Part shown: piece after piece, positions 45,422-59,370 of the stretch
Position numbering within the stretch: position 1 is the stretch's first letter
Layout of the letters: every line of letters begins with the position of its first letter
Assembly (NCBI GenBank): GCA_014155875.1
Contig: JACEFZ010024509.1
Coordinates: forward strand, 814,001-878,000
Reading direction: 5' to 3'
Origin: Cepaea nemoralis
Taxonomy: Eukaryota > Mollusca > Gastropoda > Stylommatophora > Helicidae
DNA length: 64,000 nt
Position numbers and translations under genes: made by a program
The notes under the pieces: generated by a model
What the model was told of the DNA's origin: nothing
What the model saw: the letters and a program-made list of their open reading frames with translations, nothing else
Databases searched by the model: none

Positions 45422-45721
45422 CCACAAACTTGTTCAATCTTTCTCGCCACAAACTTGTTCAATCTTTCTCGCCACAAACTTGTTCAATCTTTCTCGCCAC
45501 AAACTTGTTCAATCTTTCTCGCCACAAACTTGTTCAATCTTTCTCGCCACAAACTTGTTCAATCTTTCTCGCCACAAACTTGTTCAATCTTTCTCGCCAC
45601 AAACTTGTTCAATCTTTCTCGCCACAAACTTGTTCAATCTTTCTCGCCACAAACTTGTTCAATCTTTCTCGCCACAAACTTGTTCAATCTTTCTCGCCAC
45701 AAACTTGTTCAATCTTCCTCG
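45422..45721. repeat. 25-bp minisatellite, 12 copies
   Basis: Twelve head-to-tail copies of a unit starting ccacaaacttgttcaatctt. They are identical except for a change in the last copy (ttcctcg). Because 25 is not a multiple of three, all plus-strand frames cycle through the same peptide. These are not genes. Confidence 0.98.
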
Positions 45722-45760
45722 CTCGCTCGCTTTGAACTCAAGCGTAGTCCAGAAACATTC

Positions 45761-46005
45761 TACTACTCCTAGTGCACTGGACTGATTTTTGCATGCAGAT
45801 TAGCTTTCCCTATTACCAATGTCCCTCGCCATCAGGCGAACCCACTCCGACTTCAGACGTACTTGTAATTTACTTTCCGCAAGTCAAGGACGAGAAGTCA
45901 ATATTTTAGTCCAACTTACGGGTGTAGAGTTTGAACCCGCTACCTCGGCATCAGCACACCGGACATTTGAGAACGAGCTCTCTTATCCATTCGGCCATGG
46001 TGACA
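45761..46005 (-). mobile_element. tRNA-derived SINE (family A), reverse copy
   Basis: On the minus strand it begins TGTCACCATGGCCGAATGG, with B box GGTTCAAACTC, and matches 18867-19111 throughout, including TGGGTTCGCCTGATGGCGAG. Confidence 0.88.
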
Positions 46006-46130
46006 GTACCATACGGTAGATTGTCTCAGTATGATGCAAGTCTTCGAAATGCCGCTACTTAAAATGAATTATTCTTTAAATATGCAGGCCCCTTACGGTG
46101 CCGCCTGATAAGGCTGCCTATCTGTATCAT

Positions 46131-46280
46131 ATGAATCACCAAACAACGAGACGTAGATTGTGAGCTTTACTGAAACACGACTACAAGAAACAAATTGGAC
46201 GTTGCGGTCAAAGCCTTCGTAAGCACAGAACAAACAAACACAAACCGACACAAAACTACATGAAACACACTACATGTCAA
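46131..46280 (-). repeat. Interspersed 150-bp repeat (family F), reverse copy
   Basis: The reverse complement matches 21697-21846 along the whole 150 bp with scattered substitutions. Confidence 0.85.
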
Positions 46281-46417
46281 TCAGTGAGAAGACCTGATCG
46301 TTCGGGTCCACATCGATTGACGGACGACAGTCACGGCGATCGGGCAAATCTTGAGCTACAGCCTACGATGGGTGACGTTGTAATATTCTGTTGTGATAAT
46401 ATGGCCGTGTCCAGCGT

Positions 46418-46500
46418 GTGCCGCGTGGTATAGTGGTTACACACCCGCTTCAGACGCCAGTGATTCGTGGTTCATTTCCTGGTCCGGTCAAGGATATGCA
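46418..46500 (+). repeat. tRNA-like SINE head
   Basis: TGGTATAGTGGTTA is a strong A box and GTGGTTCATTTCC a weak B box at the right spacing. The acceptor stem does not pair convincingly and no CCA-side symmetry is visible, so this is more likely a SINE head than a tRNA gene. Confidence 0.5.
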
Positions 46501-46779
46501 CAACTGACGAGCTCAGACGAGAGCGAAACTCATGTCTAGTGCTTCCACATTGACGTGGATAGGCCTTTGTTTCATACCAGAATACGATAAGCGTTGTCAG
46601 TAGTGGGTTGTGCTCAATATTTCAATCTCAAATCAGACACAACAATATAAATCAATATTAAACTAATTAAAGGCACTTATCTGAATCTGTATCCTTGCTA
46701 GTATCATAGCACGGCACGGCCCTGCATGCTGACCACCACTGACCACAAAAATAGCCTAGATAACCAGAAACGGTGAAGG

Positions 46780-49700
46780 TTGTGAGTTTCCACAAGCCGA
46801 GTCCATTCTACTTCGCCCCGGGGTTTATTGTGTGTTTCTACAAGCCGAGTCCATTCTACTTGGTCCCGGGGTGTATTATGTGTTTCTACAAGCCGAGTCC
46901 TGTCTACTTGGTCCCGGGGTTTATTGTGTGTTTCTACAAGCTGAGTCCATTCTACTTGGCCCCGGGGTTTATTGTGTGTTTCTACAAGCCGAGTCCATTC
47001 TACTTGGCCCCGGGGTTTATTGTGTGTTTCTACAAGCCGAGTCCTGTCTACTTGGTCCCGGAGTTTATTGTGTGTTTCTACAAGCCGAGTCCATTGTACT
47101 TGGCCCCGGGGTTTATTGTGTGTTTCTACAAGCCGAGTCCTGTCTACTTGGTCCCGGAGTTTATTGTGTGTTTCTACAAGCCGAGTCCATTGTACTTGGC
47201 CCCGGGGTTTATTGTGTGTTTCTACAAGCCGAGTCCTGTCTACTTGGTCCCGGGGTGTATTATGTGTTTCTACAAGCCGAGTCCTGTCTACTTGGTCCCG
47301 GAGTTTATTGTGTGTTTCTACAAGCCGAGTCCATTCTACTTGGTCCCGGGGTGTATTATGTGTTTCTACAAGCCGAGTCCTGTCTACTTGGTCCCGGAGT
47401 TTATTGTGTGTTTCTACAAGCTGAGTCCATTCTACTTGGCCCCGGGGTTTATTGTGTGTTTCTACAAGCCGAGTCCTGTCTACTTGGTCCCGGGGTTTAT
47501 TGTGTGTTTCTACAAGCCGAGTCCATTCTACTTGGTCCCGGGGTGTATTATGTGTTTCTACAAGCCGAGTCCATTCTACTTGGCCCCGGGGTTTATTGTG
47601 TGTTTCTACAAGCTGAGTCCATTCTACTTGGCCCCGGGGTTTATTGTGTGTTTCTATAAGTCGAGTCCATTCTACTTGGTCCCGGGGTGTATTATGTGTT
47701 TCTACAAGCCGAGTCCATTCTACTTGGCCCCGGGGTTTATTGTGTGTTTCTACAAGCTGAGTCCATTCTACTTGGCCCCGGGGTTTATTGTGTGTTTCTA
47801 TAAGTCGAGTCCATTCTACTTGGTCCCGGGGTTTATTGTGTGTTTCTACAAGCCGAGTCCTGTCTACTTGGCCCCTGAGTTTATTGTGTGTTTCTACAAG
47901 CTGAGTCCATTCTACTTGGTCCCTGAGTTTATTGTGTGTTTCTACAAGCTGAATCCATTCTACTTGGTCCCTGAGTTTATTGTGTGTTTCTACAAGCCGA
48001 GTCCATTCTACTTGGTCCCTGAGTTTATTGTGTGTTTCTACAAGCTGAGTCCATTCTACTTGGTCCCTGAGTTTATTGTGTGTTTCTACAAGCTGAGTCC
48101 ATTCTACTTGGTCCCTGAGTTTATTGTGTGTTTCTACAAGCCGAGTCCATTCTACTTGGTCCCTGAGTTTATTGTGTGTTTCTACAAGCCGAGTCCATTC
48201 TACTTGGTCCCTGAGTTTATTGTGTGTTTCTACAAGCCGAGTCCATTCTACTTGGTCCCTGAGTTTATTGTGTGTTTCTACAAGCTGAGTCCATTCTACT
48301 TGGTCCCTGAGTTTATTGTGTGTTTCTACAAGCTGAGTCCATTCTACTTGGTCCCTGAGTTTATTGTGTGTTTCTACAAGCCGGGTCCATTCTACTTGGC
48401 CCCTGAGTTTATTGTGTGTTTCTACAAGCTGAGTCCATTCTACTTGGCCCCTGAGTTTATTGTGTGTTTCTACAAGCTGAGTCCATTCTACTTGGTCCCT
48501 GAGTTTATTGTGTGTTTCTACAAGCTGAGTCCATTCTACTTGGTCCCTGAAATTATTGTGTGTTTCTACAAGCTGAGTCCATTCTACTTGGCCCCTGAGT
48601 TTATTGTGTGTTTCTACAAGCTGAGTCCATTCTACTTGGTCCCGTGGTTTATTGTGTGTTTCTACAAGTCGAGTCCATTCTACTTGGTCCCTGAGTTTAT
48701 TGTGTGTTTCTACAAGCCGAGTCCTGTCTACTTGGTCCCTGAGTTTATTGTGTGTTTCTACAAGCCGAGTCCTGTCTACTTGGTCCCTGAGTTTATTGTG
48801 TGTTTCTACAAGCCGAGTCCATTCTACTTGGTCCCTGAGTTTATTGTGTGTTTCTACAAGCCGAGTCCTGTCTACTTGGTCCCTGAGTTTATTGTGTGTT
48901 TCTACAAGCTGAGTCCATTCTACTTGGCCCCGGGGTTTATTGTGTGTTTCTACAAGCCGAGTCCATTCTACTTGGTCCCGTGGTTTATTGTGTGTTTCTA
49001 CAAGTCGAGTCCATTCTACTGGGCCCCTGAGTTTATTATGTGTTTCTACAAGCTGAGTCCTGTCTACTTGGTCCCTGAGTTTATTGTGTGTTTCTACAAG
49101 CCGAGTCCTGTCTACTTGGTCCCGGAGTTTATTGTGTGTTTCTACAAGCCGAGTCCTGTCTACTTGGTCCCTGAGTTTATTGTGTGCTTCTACAAGCTGA
49201 GTCCATTCTACTTGGCCCCTGAGTTTATTGTGTGTTTCTACAAGCTGAGTCCATTCTACTTGGTCCCGGAGTTTATTGTGTGTTTCTACAAGCCGGGTCC
49301 TGTCTACTTGGTCCCTGAGTTTATTGTGTGTTTCTACAAGCCGAGTCCTGTCTACTTGGTCCCTGAGTTTATTGTGTGTTTCTACAAGCCGAGTCCTGTC
49401 TACTTGGTCCCTGAGTTTATTGTGTGTTTCTACAAGCTGAGTCCATTCTACTTGGTCCCGGAGTTTATTGTGTGTTTCTACAAGCCGAGTCCTGTCTACT
49501 TGGTCCCGGAGTTTATTGTGTGTTTCTACAAGCCGAGTCCTGTCTACTTGGTCCCGGAGTTTATTATGTGTTTCTACAAGCCGAGTCCTGTCTACTTGGT
49601 CCCGGAGTTTATTGTGTGTTTCTACAAGCCGGGTCCATTCTACTGGGCCCCGGGGTTTATTGTGTGTTTCTACAAGTCGAGTCCATTCTACTTGGCCCCG

Positions 49701-52700
49701 GGGTTTATTGTGTGTTTCTACAAGTCGAGTCCATTCTACTTGGTCCCGGAGTTTATTGTGTGTTTCTACAAGCCGAGTCCATTGTACTTGGCCCCGGGGT
49801 TTATTGTGTGTTTCTACAAGCCGAGTCCTGTCTACTTGGTCCCGGGGTGTATTATGTGTTTCTACAAGCCGAGTCCTGTCTACTTGGTCCCGGAGTTTAT
49901 TGTGTGTTTCTACAAGCCGAGTCCATTCTACTTGGTCCCGGGGATTATTGTGTGTTTCTACAAGCCGAGTCCATTCTACTTGGCCCCGGGGATTATTGTG
50001 TGTTTCTACAAGCCGAGTCCTGTCTACTTGGTCCCGGGGTTTATTGTGTGTTTCTACAAGCTGAGTCCATTCTACTTGGTCCCGGGGTGTATTATGTGTT
50101 TCTACAAGCCGAGTCCATTCTACTTGGCCCCGGGGTTTATTGTGTGTTTCTACAAGCTGAGTCCATTCTACTTGGCCCCGGGGTTTATTGTGTGTTTCTA
50201 TAAGTCGAGTCCATTCTACTTGGTCCCGGGGTGTATTATGTGTTTCTACAAGCCGAGTCCATTCTACTTGGCCCCGGGGTTTATTGTGTGTTTCTACTAG
50301 CTGAGTCCATTCTACTTGGCCCCGGGGTTTATTGTGTGTTTCTATAAGTCGAGTCCATTCTACTTGGTCCCGGGGTTTATTGTGTGTTTCTACAAGCCGA
50401 GTCTTGTCTACTTGGCCCTGAGTTTATTGTGTGTTTCTACAAGCCGAGTCCATTCTACTTGGTCCCTGAGTTTATTGTGTGTTTCTACAAGCTGAGTCCA
50501 TTCTACTTGGTCCCTGAGTTTATTGTGTGTTTCTACAAGCCGAGTCCATTCTACTTGGTCCCTGAGTTTATTGTGTGTTTCTACAAGCTGAGTCCATTCT
50601 ACTTGGTCCCTGAGTTTATTGTGTGTTTCTACAAGCTGAGTCCATTCTACTTGGTCCCTGAGTTTATTGTGTGTTTCTACAAGCCGAGTCCATTCTACTT
50701 GGTCCCTGAGTTTATTGTGTGTTTCTACAAGCCGAGTCCATTCTACTTGGTCCCTGAGTTTATTGTGTGTTTCTACAAGCCGAGTCCATTCTACTTGGTC
50801 CCGGAGTTTATTGTGTGTTTCTACAAGCCGAGTCCTGTCTACTTGGTCCCGGAGTTTATTGTGTGTTTCTACAAGCCGAGTCCTGTCTACTTGGTCCCGG
50901 AGTTTATTATGTGTTTCTACAAGCCGAGTCCTGTCTACTTGGTCCCGGAGTTTATTGTGTGTTTCTACAAGCCGGGTCCATTCTACTGGGCCCCGGGGTT
51001 TATTGTGTGTTTCTACAAGTCGAGTCCATTCTACTTGGCCCCGGGGTTTATTGTGTGTTTCTACAAGTCGAGTCCATTCTACTTGGTCCCGGAGTTTATT
51101 GTGTGTTTCTACAAGCCGAGTCCATTGTACTTGGCCCCGGGGTTTATTGTGTGTTTCTACAAGCCGAGTCCTGTCTACTTGGTCCCGGGGTGTATTATGT
51201 GTTTCTACAAGCCGAGTCCTGTCTACTTGGTCCCGGAGTTTATTGTGTGTTTCTACAAGCCGAGTCCATTCTACTTGGTCCCGGGGTGTATTATGTGTTT
51301 CTACAAGCCGAGTCCTGTCTACTTGGTCCCGGAGTTTATTGTGTGTTTCTACAAGCTGAGTCCATTCTACTTGGCCCCGGGGATTATTGTGTGTTTCTAC
51401 AAGCCGAGTCCTGTCTACTTGGTCCCGGGGTTTATTGTGTGTTTCTACAAGCCGAGTCCATTCTACTTGGTCCCGGGGTGTATTATGTGTTTCTACAAGC
51501 CGAGTCCATTCTACTTGGCCCCGGGGTTTATTGTGTGTTTCTACAAGCTGAGTCCATTCTACTGGGCCCCGGGGTTTATTGTGTGTTTCTACAAGTCGAG
51601 TCCATTCTACTTGGCCCCGGGGTTTATTGTGTGTTTCTACAAGTCGAGTCCATTCTACTTGGTCCCGGAGTTTATTGTGTGTTTCTACAAGCCGAGTCCA
51701 TTGTACTTGGCCCCGGGGTTTATTGTGTGTTTCTACAAGCCGAGTCCTGTCTACTTGGTCCCGGGGTGTATTATGTGTTTCTACAAGCCGAGTCCTGTCT
51801 ACTTGGTCCCGGAGTTTATTGTGTGTTTCTACAAGCCGAGTCCATTCTACTTGGTCCCGGGGTGTATTATGTGTTTCTACAAGCCGAGTCCTGTCTACTT
51901 GGTCCCGGAGTTTATTGTGTGTTTCTACAAGCTGAGTCCATTCTACTTGGCCCCGGGGATTATTGTGTGTTTCTACAAGCCGAGTCCTGTCTACTTGGTC
52001 CCGGGGTTTATTGTGTGTTTCTACAAGCCGAGTCCATTCTACTTGGTCCCGGGGTGTATTATGTGTTTCTACAAGCCGAGTCCATTCTACTTGGCCCCGG
52101 GGTTTATTGTGTGTTTCTACAAGCTGAGTCCATTCTACTTGGCCCCGGGGTTTATTGTGTGTTTCTATAAGTCGAGTCCATTCTACTTGGTCCCGGGGTG
52201 TATTATGTGTTTCTACAAGCCGAGTCCATTCTACTTGGCCCCGGGGTTTATTGTGTGTTTCTACTAGCTGAGTCCATTCTACTTGGCCCCGGGGTTTATT
52301 GTGTGTTTCTATAAGTCGAGTCCATTCTACTTGGTCCCGGGGTTTATTGTGTGTTTCTACAAGCCGAGTCTTGTCTACTTGGCCCCTGAGTTTATTGTGT
52401 GTTTCTACAAGCCGAGTCCATTCTACTTGGTCCCTGAGTTTATTGTGTGTTTCTACAAGCTGAGTCCATTCTACTTGGTCCCTGAGTTTATTGTGTGTTT
52501 CTACAAGCCGAGTCCATTCTACTTGGTCCCTGAGTTTATTGTGTGTTTCTACAAGCTGAGTCCATTCTACTTGGTCCCTGAGTTTATTGTGTGTTTCTAC
52601 AAGCTGAGTCCATTCTACTTGGTCCCTGAGTTTATTGTGTGTTTCTACAAGCCGAGTCCATTCTACTTGGTCCCTGAGTTTATTGTGTGTTTCTACAAGC

Positions 52701-55700
52701 CGAGTCCATTCTACTTGGTCCCTGAGTTTATTGTGTGTTTCTACAAGCCGAGTCCATTCTACTTGGTCCCGGAGTTTATTGTGTGTTTCTACAAGCCGAG
52801 TCCTGTCTACTTGGTCCCGGAGTTTATTGTGTGTTTCTACAAGCCGGGTCCATTCTACTTGGTCCCTGAGTTTATTATGTGTTTCTACAAGCCGAGTCCT
52901 GTCTACTTGGTCCCGGGGTGTATTATGTGTTTCTACAAGCCGAGTCCTGTCTACTTGGTCCCGGAGTTTATTATGTGTTTCTACAAGCCGAGTCCTGTCT
53001 ACTTGGTCCCGGAGTTTATTGTGTGTTTCTACAAGCCGGGTCCATTCTACTGGGCCCCGGGGTTTATTGTGTGTTTCTACAAGTCGAGTCCATTCTACTT
53101 GGCCCCGGGGTTTATTGTGTGTTTCTACAAGTCGAGTCCATTCTACTTGGTCCCGGAGTTTATTGTGTGTTTCTACAAGCCGAGTCCATTGTACTTGGCC
53201 CCGGGGTTTATTGTGTGTTTCTACAAGCCGAGTCCTGTCTACTTGGTCCCGGGGTGTATTATGTGTTTCTACAAGCCGAGTCCTGTCTACTTGGTCCCGG
53301 AGTTTATTGTGTGTTTCTACAAGCCGAGTCCATTCTACTTGGTCCCGGGGTGTATTATGTGTTTCTACAAGCCGAGTCCTGTCTACTTGGTCCCGGAGTT
53401 TATTGTGTGTTTCTACAAGCTGAGTCCATTCTACTTGGCCCCGGGGATTATTGTGTGTTTCTACAAGCCGAGTCCTGTCTACTTGGTCCCGGGGTTTATT
53501 GTGTGTTTCTACAAGCCGAGTCCATTCTACTTGGTCCCGGGGTGTATTATGTGTTTCTACAAGCCGAGTCCATTCTACTTGGCCCCGGGGTTTATTGTGT
53601 GTTTCTACAAGCTGAGTCCATTCTACTTGGCCCCGGGGTTTATTGTGTGTTTCTATAAGTCGAGTCCATTCTACTTGGTCCCGGGGTGTATTATGTGTTT
53701 CTACAAGCCGAGTCCATTCTACTTGGCCCCGGGGTTTATTGTGTGTTTCTACTAGCTGAGTCCATTCTACTTGGCCCCGGGGTTTATTGTGTGTTTCTAT
53801 AAGTCGAGTCCATTCTACTTGGTCCCGGGGTTTATTGTGTGTTTCTACAAGCCGAGTCTTGTCTACTTGGCCCCTGAGTTTATTGTGTGTTTCTACAAGC
53901 CGAGTCCATTCTACTTGGTCCCTGAGTTTATTGTGTGTTTCTACAAGCTGAGTCCATTCTACTTGGTCCCTGAGTTTATTGTGTGTTTCTACAAGCCGAG
54001 TCCATTCTACTTGGTCCCTGAGTTTATTGTGTGTTTCTACAAGCTGAGTCCATTCTACTTGGTCCCTGAGTTTATTGTGTGTTTCTACAAGCTGAGTCCA
54101 TTCTACTTGGTCCCTGAGTTTATTGTGTGTTTCTACAAGCCGAGTCCATTCTACTTGGTCCCTGAGTTTATTGTGTGTTTCTACAAGCCGAGTCCATTCT
54201 ACTTGGTCCCTGAGTTTATTGTGTGTTTCTACAAGCCGAGTCCATTCTACTTGGTCCCTGAGTTTATTGTGTGTTTCTACAAGCTGAGTCCATTCTACTT
54301 GGTCCCTGAGTTTATTGTGTGTTTCTACAAGCCGGGTCCATTCTACTTGGCCCCTGAGTTTATTGTGTGTTTCTACAAGCTGAGTCCATTCTACTTGGTC
54401 CCTGAGTTTATTGTGTGTTTCTACAAGCTGAGTCCATTCTACTTGGTCCCTGAAATTATTGTGTGTTTCTACAAGCTGAGTCCATTCTACTTGGTCCCTG
54501 AGTTTATTGTGTGTTTCTACAAGCTGAGTCCATTCTACTTGGTCCCTGAGTTTATTGTGTGTTTCTACAAGCTGAGTCCATTCTACTTGGCCCCTGAGTT
54601 TATTGTGTGTTTCTACAAGCTGAGTCCATTCTACTTGGTCCCGTGGTTTATTGTGTGTTTCTACAAGTCGAGTCCATTCTACTTGGTCCCTGAGTTTATT
54701 GTGTGTTTCTACAAGCCGAGTCCTGTCTACTTGGTCCCTGAGTTTATTGTGTGTTTCTACAAGCCGAGTCCTGTCTACTTGGTCCCTGAGTTTATTGTGT
54801 GTTTCTACAAGCCGAGTCCATTCTACTTGGTCCCTGAGTTTATTGTGTGTTTCTACAAGCCGAGTCCTGTCTACTTGGTCCCTGAGTTTATTGTGTGTTT
54901 CTACAAGCTGAGTCCATTCTACTTGGCCCCGGGGTTTATTGTGTGTTTCTACAAGCCGAGTCCATTCTACTTGGTCCCGTGGTTTATTGTGTGTTTCTAC
55001 AAGTCGAGTCCATTCTACTTGGTCCCGGGGTTTATTGTGTGTTTCTACAAGCCGAGTCCTGTCTACTTGGTCCCGGAGTTTATTGTGTGTTTCTACAAGC
55101 CGAGTCCTGTCTACTTGGTCCCTGAGTTTATTGTGTGTTTCTACAAGCTGAGTCCATTCTACTTGGCCCCTGAGTTTATTGTGTGTTTCTACAAGCTGAG
55201 TCCATTCTACTTGGTCCCGGAGTTTATTGTGTGTTTCTACAAGCCGGGTCCTGTCTACTTGGTCCCTGAGTTTATTGTGTGTTTCTACAAGCCGAGTCCT
55301 GTCTACTTGGTCCCTGAGTTTATTGTGTGTTTCTACAAGCCGAGTCCTGTCTACTTGGTCCCTGAGTTTATTGTGTGTTTCTACAAGCTGAGTCCATTCT
55401 ACTTGGTCCCGGAGTTTATTGTGTGTTTCTACAAGCCGAGTCCTGTCTACTTGGTCCCGGAGTTTATTGTGTGTTTCTACAAGCCGAGTCCATTCTACTT
55501 GGTCCCTGAGTTTATTGTGTGTTTCTACAAGCTGAGTCCATTCTACTTGGTCCCGGAGTTTATTGTGTGTTTCTACAAGCTGAGTCCATTCTACTTGGTC
55601 CCGGAGTTTATTGTGTGTTTCTACAAGCCGAGTCCTGTCTACTTGGTCCCGGAGTTTATTGTGTGTTTCTACAAGCTGAGTCCATTCTACTTGGTCCCTG

Positions 55701-56680
55701 AGTTTATTGTGTGTTTCTACAAGCTGAGTCCATTCTACTTGGTCCCGGAGTTTATTGTGTGTTTCTACAAGCCGAGTCCTGTCTACTTGGTCCCTGAGTT
55801 TATTGTGTGTTTCTACAAGCTGAGTCCATTCTACTTGGTCCCTGAGTTTATTGTGTGTTTCTACAAGCTGAGTCCATTCTACTTGGTCCCTGAGTTTATT
55901 GTGTGTTTCTACAAGCCGAGTCCTGTCTACTTGGTCCCTGAGTTTATTGTGTGTTTCTACAAGCCGAGTCCATTGTACTTGGCCCCGGGGATTATTGTGT
56001 GTTTCTACAAGTCGAGTCCATTCTACTTGGTCCCTGAGTTTATTGTGTGTTTCTACAAGTCGAGTCCATTCTACTTGGTCCCTGAGTTTATTGTGTGTTT
56101 CTACAAGCCGAGTCCTGTCTACTTGGTCCCGGAGTTTATTGTGTGTTTCTACAAGCCGAGTCCATTCTACTGGGCCCCGGGGTTTATTGTGTGTTTCTAC
56201 AAGCCGAGTCCTGTCTACTTGGTCCCGGAGTTTATTGTGTGTTTCTACAAGCCGAGTCCATTCTACTTGGTCCCGGAGTTTATTATGTTTTCTACAAGCC
56301 GAGTCCTGTCTACTTGGTCCCGGAGTTTATTGTGTGTTTCTACAAGCCGGGTCCATTCTACTGGGCCCCGGGGTTTATTGTGTGTTTCTACAAGTCGAGT
56401 CCATTCTACTTGGTCCCGGGGTTTATTGTGTGTTTCTACAAGTCGAGTCCATTCTACTGGGCCCCTGAGTTTATTATGTGTTTCTATAAGTCGAGTCCAT
56501 TCTACTTGGTCCCGGGGTTTATTGTGTGTTTCTACAAGTCGAGTCCATTCTACTTGGTCCCGGGGTTTATTGTGTGTTTCTACAAGTCGAGTCCATTCTA
56601 CTTGTCTTTGGGGTTTATTGTGTGTTTCTACAAGTTGAGTCCATTCTACTTCACCCTGGGGTTTATTATTGAGGGCAAAC
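46780..56680. repeat. 48-bp satellite array, about 205 copies, with higher-order repeats
   Basis: A 48-bp unit (tttattgtgtgtttctacaa, then gccgagtccattctacttgg, then tcccgggg) repeats head to tail over about 9.9 kb. Variants recur in blocks: ccgagt/ctgagt/tcgagt, ccattc/cctgtc/ccattg, ggtccc/ggcccc/gggccc and cggggt/cggagt/ctgagt. The variant ttctactagctgag recurs near 50293, 52261 and 53749, marking higher-order blocks of 41 and 31 units. One-base deletions occur near 50413 and 56287. Units at both edges are the most divergent, as expected when unequal exchange homogenises the centre. All plus-strand frames and one minus-strand frame are open for long distances because 48 is a multiple of three. 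Confidence 0.97.
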
Positions 56681-56797
56681 TTTCGGTGTGCTGTCTTCAG
56701 GGTAGCGGGTTCATTCTCCACACTGGTTAGCTAGATTTTTAATGTTGACTTCTCATTCTGAAACTATTGGACTTCAAAATTGTTCAGTAAATCATCA

Positions 56798-57010
56798 GGA
56801 GCCGGAGGGTTAGCGAAGTGGACAGAAAACTGTGCTGAAATTGTCATGAGTACGGTCGCTCAAAAGTAATTGGTTTTAAAGGTAAGAGGGTAGACTTCAT
56901 TGCACCAGGTTGTATCCTATATGGCTCGGTCTCATCGCTTAAACATGAACTATGTAATTCCAGCGATGACCCCCAGGAATCTACGAGAAAATTACACCCG
57001 TAAACCCAAT
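56798..57010 (+). repeat. Interspersed repeat (family E), with tRNA-like head
   Basis: The head ggagccggagggttagcgaa resembles a tRNA A-box region. The body shares blocks with 44135-44340, such as ggctcggtctcatcgctta and ccagcgatgacccccaggaa. Confidence 0.5.
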
Positions 57011-57332
57011 GTTCTAGCCCAAAGTAAAGGGACTATTGGCCAACTATTCATCCGTGCATTCAGTCCTGCAAAACGTGATTGCTCTCACATCCGGCCCGCT
57101 GATCACCCATAACAGAAATACTGCGTCGGGACAAATTACTTAATTAAATAAACATAGGGACGCGGTTGGCCGCTACGTCGTGCTAAGGACAGGCCACATT
57201 TATGTTAACGAAACAAAAAGGTATTATGACATCCAGAGGAGAAACTATTAAAAAACAACAAATTTACATTCCTGTCTATGACCTCAGTCGAAGCTTTATT
57301 GCATCAACGACTGCCCACGAATCCATGATCGA
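57011..57332. other. No recognised gene
   Basis: A short unassigned stretch between repeats. Confidence 0.35.
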
Positions 57333-57655
57333 CAGTCCAAAACAAAAGTTTAAAGAAGTGAAGGGTCACGAAGATTCAACGACAGAGCAAGCCCTAGGGG
57401 AGATAGATGGAGTCACCAGCACCTGCCTACGAATCAGCTATTTATACAGGGCAGAACTCCCACAGGAGAAGAGACTACACTCCACCAAAGACAAGAGTCC
57501 AAGCCACACGATTTGAAAGAAGTGATAGACCACGAAGATTCATTCATCGACAGAGCAAGCCACAGGGGAGATAGATGGAGTCGCCAACACCTGTCCACGA
57601 ATAACTTATTTATTTTTACTAAGCGGAGCTCCCGCAGGTTTCTTTGCCGTAATAC
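57333..57655. repeat. Tandem duplication, period about 160 bp, diverged
   Basis: Copy one (from cagtccaaaacaaaagttta) and copy two (from gagtccaagccacacgattt) share cacgaagattca, gacagagcaagcc and ggggagatagatggagtc in the same order. Confidence 0.75.
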
Positions 57656-57770
57656 AGATGGGTGGACACACAAACATAGCCAACCGATCTCCTTCGCCTG
57701 GGTTTGTTGGTTAGTGGCCAGGTTTTTCAAATATATCCGGCCAAATTTGAAGTCTCAATTTAGTACGGTA

Positions 57771-58847
<1,077 letters not shown>

Positions 58848-58932
58848 TCTTCTTCTTCTTCTTCTTCTTCTTCTTCTTCTTCTTCTTCTTCTTCTTCTTC
58901 TTCTTCTTCTTCTTCTTCTTCTTCTTCTTCTT
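58848..58932. repeat. (CTT)n microsatellite, the LINE tail
   Basis: About 28 CTT units. On the minus strand it is an (AAG)n tail directly after the LINE C-terminus LLQTRHK. Confidence 0.97.
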
Positions 58933-59370
58933 GTGCCTGGTCTGAAGCAGAAATCGGCGATCATGACTTTGCAACCATCTGTGTCCATATATGAGGCATT
59001 CATAGATGGTGTCCATCCAGATATAACATTGTCTTCCCCTTTCACGCTTCCGTTCCACTTCTCTCGTCAGCACATCCTTTCACCACAAACACTATCTCAT
59101 TATGTGGCTGAATTGTCTGTGTATGAACCATCCATTAATATGTTCGTAAATCTCAGATTGTCCAGTAAATCTGGCTTTGTTTATTTTTGTCACCTTCCAA
59201 GATAGCATTCTCTTTCGTCTATATAACAATATTGCCATTGCTTTCATTTTAGACATACATTGTTTATCAATTGTCCATGTGTCTATTCCACATAGTAGTA
59301 TAGAGTAAATATAAAACTCGGTCATTATTTGTTTTAATTCGTAACTTTGTAATTTGCATAACATGAATAT
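58933..59370 (-). mobile_element. LINE reverse transcriptase C-terminal fragment
   Basis: Minus-strand frames read YSILLCGIDTWTIDKQCMSK, EVERKRERGRQCYIWMDTIY and a final LLQTRHK before (AAG)n. The pattern (xLLYGCETWT ... RGRQRxxW) is the usual LINE tail. Several frameshifts are present. Confidence 0.75.

Noticed and set aside
45422..45721. CRISPR array
   Set aside because: The 25-bp units are directly adjacent with no unique spacers, and the genome is eukaryotic.
46418..46500. Functional tRNA gene
   Set aside because: A and B boxes are present but the acceptor stem and anticodon arm do not pair properly; it is better explained as a SINE head. The same applies to 18867 and 61501.
46773..50300. 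1175-codon open frame as a protein-coding gene
   Set aside because: The openness follows from a 48-bp unit being a multiple of three; several other frames are also long, most unit differences change the residue, and recurring TAG and one-base deletions break it. No start exon or promoter was seen.
58848..58932. Leu- or Lys-rich protein segment
   Set aside because: It is the (CTT)n/(AAG)n microsatellite tail of a LINE.
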